DNA of 37,481 nt, taken from Microscillaceae bacterium. Its GTDB lineage: Bacteria; Bacteroidota; Bacteroidia; Cytophagales; Microscillaceae. A program made the position numbers and the translations under genes. The number at the start of each line of letters is the position of its first letter. Position 1 is the first letter of the stretch. The DNA lies in NCBI GenBank assembly GCA_011390205.1, contig JAABSX010000041.1, positions 1-37,481 on the forward strand. The letters run 5' to 3'. The notes below the pieces were generated by a model. It was not told the origin of the DNA. It ran no database searches and saw only the letters and a program-made list of their open reading frames with translations. Positions 33,866 to 37,481 of this stretch are shown here, piece after piece.

Positions 33866-35191
33866 CTAATTATTCTCTGCATACGATGAATCGTCTTTTT
33901 CTCCACATTTATTGCAGTGATAGTTATAATCCCAATAAACATCTCCACTCATTAAATGAACAGTGAATTTGGCATAGGTAATAAATATATTCTTGGAATT
34001 GCATTTTCCACATTGCTGTCTGAAGCTGATTCTATTTTTGAGTGGGTGTTCTTCTGGGAGCACACCTGAGCCTCGGTATTCGCCTGAAGCAATCTCAACG
34101 CAAGTACCTTCTCTGACTTGTTTTTCTATCAGAAGCCTGTATGTAGTATTTTGAATTTCTTCTTTTCGAACAAAGAAAGGATTGTCTTTGATGTCTATTC
34201 TTGGAGGCGGATAAGGGAGACCTCTGTGTTTTTCTACATCTTTCTCTACATCTTGTGATACGGTTTCTATCAGATTATTTTCTAATTTTACAAAGCATTT
34301 CTTTTGGCGGGCCAATGCAAAGATATTTTCGGGGATTTCTTTGATTTGATTGTCTTTCAATACAAAGAAACTAATTTTTTTGACTTGCTCAAGGATAAAC
34401 CCAGGAAACACTTTAAGGGCATTGTTTGTCAGGTCAATCCTTTCATAGTTTTTTCCAGCAATCTGTTCTTCTGGTAGTTCTGTAATCTTATTACCAACAA
34501 TCCAAAGCTCCTTCAATTTGGGCAGGTTTTCTAACAATCCTGCGGGAAAAGACTTGAGTACATTATGTGATAGATTAATTTCTCTCAGCCTAGATACTTG
34601 CACAAGGCCCGTGAGAGGCGTAATCTCTTCAATCCCTAATGACCTGAGGTCAATCGCTTTTAGTTTCGGTAGTGTAAAAACATTTGAAGATACTTTTCTG
34701 ATTTTGCATCTCTCAAACATCATGAGTTTGAGTTCTTTGAGCTGTGCAATGCTTTCAGGTATTTCATCAAGTGTGCTGTATTTAAACCAGAGTTCTTCTA
34801 ATTTGGGGGTGTATTCATAAAATGAAGAAGGCAATGACCTTAAATTATGCCAAACTATCCTTTTGAGAACTGTGCACTCTTTGAAACCAGCTATCATCTC
34901 CTGAGATGGATGCTCGCAAGAAAGCACTAATTCTTGTAGCGAGGGCAATCCGAGGATACTGTTGGGGATATGTTGTACCTTTTCTATGGTTACTTTCTGA
35001 ACGTTTTGGTATTGTGGAATCAGGCTTTCTAACTGCTGCAGTGCTTCTTCACTTAGATTTGATACATCAAGACTTAATCCGATGATTTTTTCGGGGTTTT
35101 GCTTATTCTCTAAGATGACGCTGGTGTTTATGATTTGTTGAGCTGTTAAATCATACAAGTCATCAAGGTGCATTAGTTTGATTTTTTTCAT
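33866..35191 (-). CDS. leucine-rich-repeat protein with C-terminal zinc ribbon
   Basis: This 441-residue protein is mostly a leucine-rich-repeat solenoid of about ten repeats, starting near residue 60 (for example LKELWIVGNKITELPEEQ and LREINLSHNVLKSFPAGL). The last 60 residues contain two CxxC pairs (CGKC and CNKC, about 23 residues apart) that could form a zinc ribbon. No signal peptide or membrane helix is visible, so it is likely cytoplasmic, unlike most secreted LRR proteins. It may be a scaffold or recognition protein. It is transcribed away from the EAD-iSTAND operon, leaving 432 nt between the two genes. Whether the two are linked is unknown. Confidence 0.85.
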   Translation of the reverse strand: MKKIKLMHLDDLYDLTAQQIINTSVILENKQNPEKIIGLSLDVSNLSEEALQQLESLIPQYQNVQKVTIEKVQHIPNSILGLPSLQELVLSCEHPSQEMIAGFKECTVLKRIVWHNLRSLPSSFYEYTPKLEELWFKYSTLDEIPESIAQLKELKLMMFERCKIRKVSSNVFTLPKLKAIDLRSLGIEEITPLTGLVQVSRLREINLSHNVLKSFPAGLLENLPKLKELWIVGNKITELPEEQIAGKNYERIDLTNNALKVFPGFILEQVKKISFFVLKDNQIKEIPENIFALARQKKCFVKLENNLIETVSQDVEKDVEKHRGLPYPPPRIDIKDNPFFVRKEEIQNTTYRLLIEKQVREGTCVEIASGEYRGSGVLPEEHPLKNRISFRQQCGKCNSKNIFITYAKFTVHLMSGDVYWDYNYHCNKCGEKDDSSYAENN

Positions 35192-35623
35192 ATTCCGTAC
35201 ATTTTAAGTAAAATATAATCTGAATGATTTGTGGTCAAATCATACCCTAACTTACTGAAAATTTGTAGAGAGGGTTTAAAAAAAAGCATGTTTTTGGAGT
35301 ATCGGAGCAATCAAGCTATACTTTTCAATATACCCTCCGCTCTCCCACCCTGACGCAGAGTCCTCTTTTTCCTGCGGATACCGAATTGCCCAATCTATAA
35401 ACCAAAACAAACACTGGCTTTTTTTGGAAAAAACAATATTGGCATCAAGTCTCCCTTTGGAAAACTCAAAGCAGCAGGGGAAAATAGCCCTTTCTCTCTT
35501 TTAAAATCAAAATAAATCAGGCATATTTGGAAAGATGAACGGGAAGCTTGTGCTAGATTGCTCATGCACAGGGTTTTAGAGGTTTTTCCAAGATGAAAAA
35601 GAGCAACTATAAAACTTAAATAT
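35192..35623. other. 432-nt divergent intergenic region
   Basis: This region lies between the leucine-rich-repeat gene and the conflict-system operon. I see no gene. A 6-bp dyad, GATTTG/CAAATC with a TGGT centre, lies at about 35226-35241. No clear TAnnTTTG box is found for either flanking gene, so both may use other promoters. Confidence 0.45.
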
Positions 35624-36055
35624 ATGAACGAAAGCATCCAAAAGGCTTTGAAAGCCTTAGAACAAGCGAATACCGCAGGCTATTTTGAGGAGATGGATAA
35701 GGTGGAAATCCCAACACACCTTAAGCCTACTTATGCCCAATTCAAAGGCGTATTTATGCATGGGCAAGCTCCCTGGGATTTTTCTCAAAAGTTAGAAACT
35801 TTTGCCCAAGTAGTGAATCAAGCCCAAAACCAAGGCTCAAAATCTGATGAGCTGGATAAAAAGGCTTTGAAAGAAGAAGTGTTATTACTTATTCCCAAAG
35901 ACATAGATGAAGCCTTTGAAAAATTAGATGAGTTATTGGGAGAAACAAATGGTACATACAATGATTTATGTCGTGAGTATATCAACCGTCCAAATAATTT
36001 TGATATGGCTACTTTCAGGAGTAAATTAATTAGATTTGTGAGAAGAGGATTGTAA
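35624..36055 (+). CDS. small two-domain adaptor of an EAD-type conflict system
   Basis: This 143-residue protein has two helical parts. Residues 1-65 (for example ALEQANTAGYFEEMDK, then DFSQKLETFAQVVN) resemble short N-terminal modules that recur in Bacteroidota STAND and effector proteins. Residues 83-143, after a charged linker, form a second domain. It is repeated at the start of the next protein, with an exact 80-residue offset and about 31 of 57 identical positions (core TYNDLC[RK]EYINRP). Duplicated small domains shared between neighbours are the hallmark of effector-associated domains (EADs), which couple proteins by homotypic binding. I see no catalytic motif. The next gene starts 4 nt after the stop. 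Confidence 0.7.
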   Translation: MNESIQKALKALEQANTAGYFEEMDKVEIPTHLKPTYAQFKGVFMHGQAPWDFSQKLETFAQVVNQAQNQGSKSDELDKKALKEEVLLLIPKDIDEAFEKLDELLGETNGTYNDLCREYINRPNNFDMATFRSKLIRFVRRGL

Positions 36056-36058
36056 ATT

Positions 36059-37120
36059 ATGGATATAGAGCAGATTAGAATACTTTTAGAAAAAGATATA
36101 GATGGAGTGCTGGATATTTTAGACGAAGTATTCGCTGATTTGAATGGTACTTATAATGATTTATGTAAAGAATATATCAATCGTCCTGAGAACTTCAGCC
36201 TATCCATATTTAGGGGAAAATTGAAGCGATTTATCAACATCTCAAAAACAGACATTCAAGATTATTTCGCAGGTACTGAAGAAGATACAAATGCAAATTC
36301 TAAAACTATCGACCCCGAAAAAACCTACACCCTCTTGTGCCACTTAGATTTTAGGGCGCAAGTGGATTATTTTGAATCAATGGTAGAAAGCAAAAAACCT
36401 GTGATTCCTTTTGTGCTGCGGGCTGCCGAAAACTATGGACAGCGATGGCTCTATAACCGTCTGATTCATCATTACCAAGAAAAAAGGGTCATTCATAAAA
36501 CTTTTTTGATTGATTTCAAGGAACTGAAAATCGATAGTTTGGATAATTTGATAGACTACCTAAGTGAACAAATAGGGGTGCAAAAATACAATCCAAATGA
36601 TTCCTTTGATAAGAAAAAAATCAAACTCAGAAATACCATCTCTGCCCTGATTGATACAGCTTCGCAGTTCATTGTCTTAAAAAATGCGTACAGTTTTATC
36701 CATTCCTCTGATTTTGATAAGTTTTATGAATTGCTGAACCACTTCTACGAGGAGCTAGATGCCATAGAACCTGAGCATAAGTGCATCTTCCTTTTTGTAG
36801 AGCAAGTGCTTGAGCCTTACACAGACATTGAAAAGTACTGTGTATTCTCCTCAGAAACCAAATCCTTTAAGGCTAAAATGGACAAAACACTCAAAATTGT
36901 TGATTTAGATGCCATCAAAGGCATTACCCGTAAATGTATGGAAGAGTGGTTTGGAAAAGTACCTGAAGAAATCATTGAGTATTTTGATTCTTCAGACGAA
37001 GGCTTGGAGCAACTTATCAAAGAATGTGGCAACGGCAACCCCGAAATGATTATCCCTGCAATTTGCGAAAAAATAGGTATTAACTTTCACGAACACAAAA
37101 GCACATGGCTCAAATACTAA
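36059..37120 (+). CDS. EAD plus inactive-STAND-like protein
   Basis: Residues 1-60 repeat the EAD-like domain of the previous protein (TYNDLCKEYINRP at 31-43). After a linker, residues of about 95-353 form an alpha/beta domain. The segment FVLRAAENYGQRWLYNRLI (118-136) sits where a STAND NTPase would have its P-loop, but no GxxxxGK[ST] is present. A hydrophobic strand, CIFLFVEQV, replaces the expected Walker B and lacks the usual Asp pair. This fits the inactive STAND (iSTAND) proteins of MoxR-vWA conflict systems. It probably works as a scaffold or sensor. It overlaps the MoxR start by 16 nt, so translation is coupled. The classification is made from sequence reading only. Confidence 0.7.
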   Translation: MDIEQIRILLEKDIDGVLDILDEVFADLNGTYNDLCKEYINRPENFSLSIFRGKLKRFINISKTDIQDYFAGTEEDTNANSKTIDPEKTYTLLCHLDFRAQVDYFESMVESKKPVIPFVLRAAENYGQRWLYNRLIHHYQEKRVIHKTFLIDFKELKIDSLDNLIDYLSEQIGVQKYNPNDSFDKKKIKLRNTISALIDTASQFIVLKNAYSFIHSSDFDKFYELLNHFYEELDAIEPEHKCIFLFVEQVLEPYTDIEKYCVFSSETKSFKAKMDKTLKIVDLDAIKGITRKCMEEWFGKVPEEIIEYFDSSDEGLEQLIKECGNGNPEMIIPAICEKIGINFHEHKSTWLKY

Positions 37121-37481
37121 CTTATGAGGGCAAAGCCCTTCAAGAAAGAGTTACTTTCACCGATACAAAAGGCAACAAACGCACCTTAGAGGCTTATATC
37201 CCTGCCGAAAGCCTGCAAGATGCCGTAAACCTAGCACTCAATCTGCAAAAGCCGCTCTTGCTCATGGGCGAACCTGGCTGTGGCAAAACACGCCTGGCAG
37301 AGGCTCTTGCCTACGAACTGCACGGTGAAAAAATGCACGAACACTTCTTCCGTTGGGACATCAAATCTAGCACCAAAGCCAAAGACGGTATTTATCAATA
37401 TGATGCTCTGAAGCGACTTTACCATGCCAACCTGAAAACCGAAGATGCCCAAAAAATTGAAGAAATTAGCAATTACATCAC
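37105..37481 (+). CDS. MoxR-type AAA+ ATPase (cut by window end)
   Basis: The first 125 residues are visible. They begin MAQILTYEGKALQERV, lead into a GEPGCGKT Walker A at residues 55-62, and then EHFFRWDIKSSTKAKDGIY, as in MoxR-family AAA+ proteins. The reading frame is open to the window edge and has no internal stop. The start overlaps the previous gene by 16 nt, so the two are co-translated. MoxR ATPases usually pair with vWA-domain proteins, and the expected vWA gene probably lies just outside the window. The ATPase domain looks functional as far as it can be read. Confidence 0.85.
   Translation, partial: MAQILTYEGKALQERVTFTDTKGNKRTLEAYIPAESLQDAVNLALNLQKPLLLMGEPGCGKTRLAEALAYELHGEKMHEHFFRWDIKSSTKAKDGIYQYDALKRLYHANLKTEDAQKIEEISNYI

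Noticed and set aside
33712-33966. 84-residue plus-strand frame
   Set aside because: It overlaps both the end of the M28 gene and the end of the LRR gene, and shows no family features.
35395-35637. 80-residue minus-strand open frame upstream of the EAD adaptor
   Set aside because: It overlaps the adaptor start, has no recognisable domain and mixes hydrophobic and low-complexity residues as expected for a chance frame.

Overview
This window looks like a chromosomal segment of a Bacteroidota bacterium, most likely of the Cytophagales. The evidence is AT-rich intergenic DNA, several promoters of the Bacteroidota type (TTG, about 20 nt, TAnnTTTG), Bacteroidota-style lipoproteins, lipocalin-like repeat proteins, a TPR histidine kinase, and a RimB-RimK pair. 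There is no rRNA, tRNA, CRISPR array or intact insertion sequence that I can see.

Left part (1-5387): a PIN-domain/UPF0175 toxin-antitoxin pair and an autoregulated TetR gene lie between two matching TetR-type palindromes (129-145 and 1597-1613). After them come a membrane-anchored unknown protein, a secreted protein with three lipocalin-like repeats, and glnS. A 600-nt gap full of hairpins follows (5388-5994).

Fatty-acid block (5995-10713, all +): an acyl-CoA dehydrogenase fused to an SCP2-like lipid-binding domain, a long-chain acyl-CoA ligase, a hotdog thioesterase and a TetR regulator. This looks like a fatty-acid activation and beta-oxidation cluster with a local regulator.

Middle block (10834-17441, all +): a lipoprotein, a DUF262 plus HEPN pair (candidate defence or toxin module), a second hotdog thioesterase, rsmG, a LexA/CI-type self-cleaving regulator, then RimB and RimK. 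Next, on the minus strand, come an isolated nuoL and the rpsF-rpsR-rplI operon. RimK glutamylates S6 in known systems, and the S6 encoded here ends in Glu-Lys-Glu.

Envelope and signalling block (21239-32549): a coiled-coil membrane protein, a NeuD/PglD-like hexapeptide acyltransferase, an FKBP lipoprotein, rlmD, a Cache-SpoIIE phosphatase, a TPR histidine kinase, a SpoIIAA-like protein and a ViaA-like vWA protein.

Right end (32853-37481): an M28 peptidase, a leucine-rich-repeat protein with a zinc-ribbon tail, and the start of a three-gene operon that runs off the window. The first gene encodes a small two-domain adaptor. The second encodes a protein that begins with the same domain and continues into a STAND-like region without a P-loop. 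The third encodes a MoxR-type AAA+ ATPase. I read this as the front of an EAD / inactive-STAND / MoxR (vWA) conflict system, which is the most interesting feature of the window. Its downstream components, expected to include a vWA protein and an effector, lie outside.
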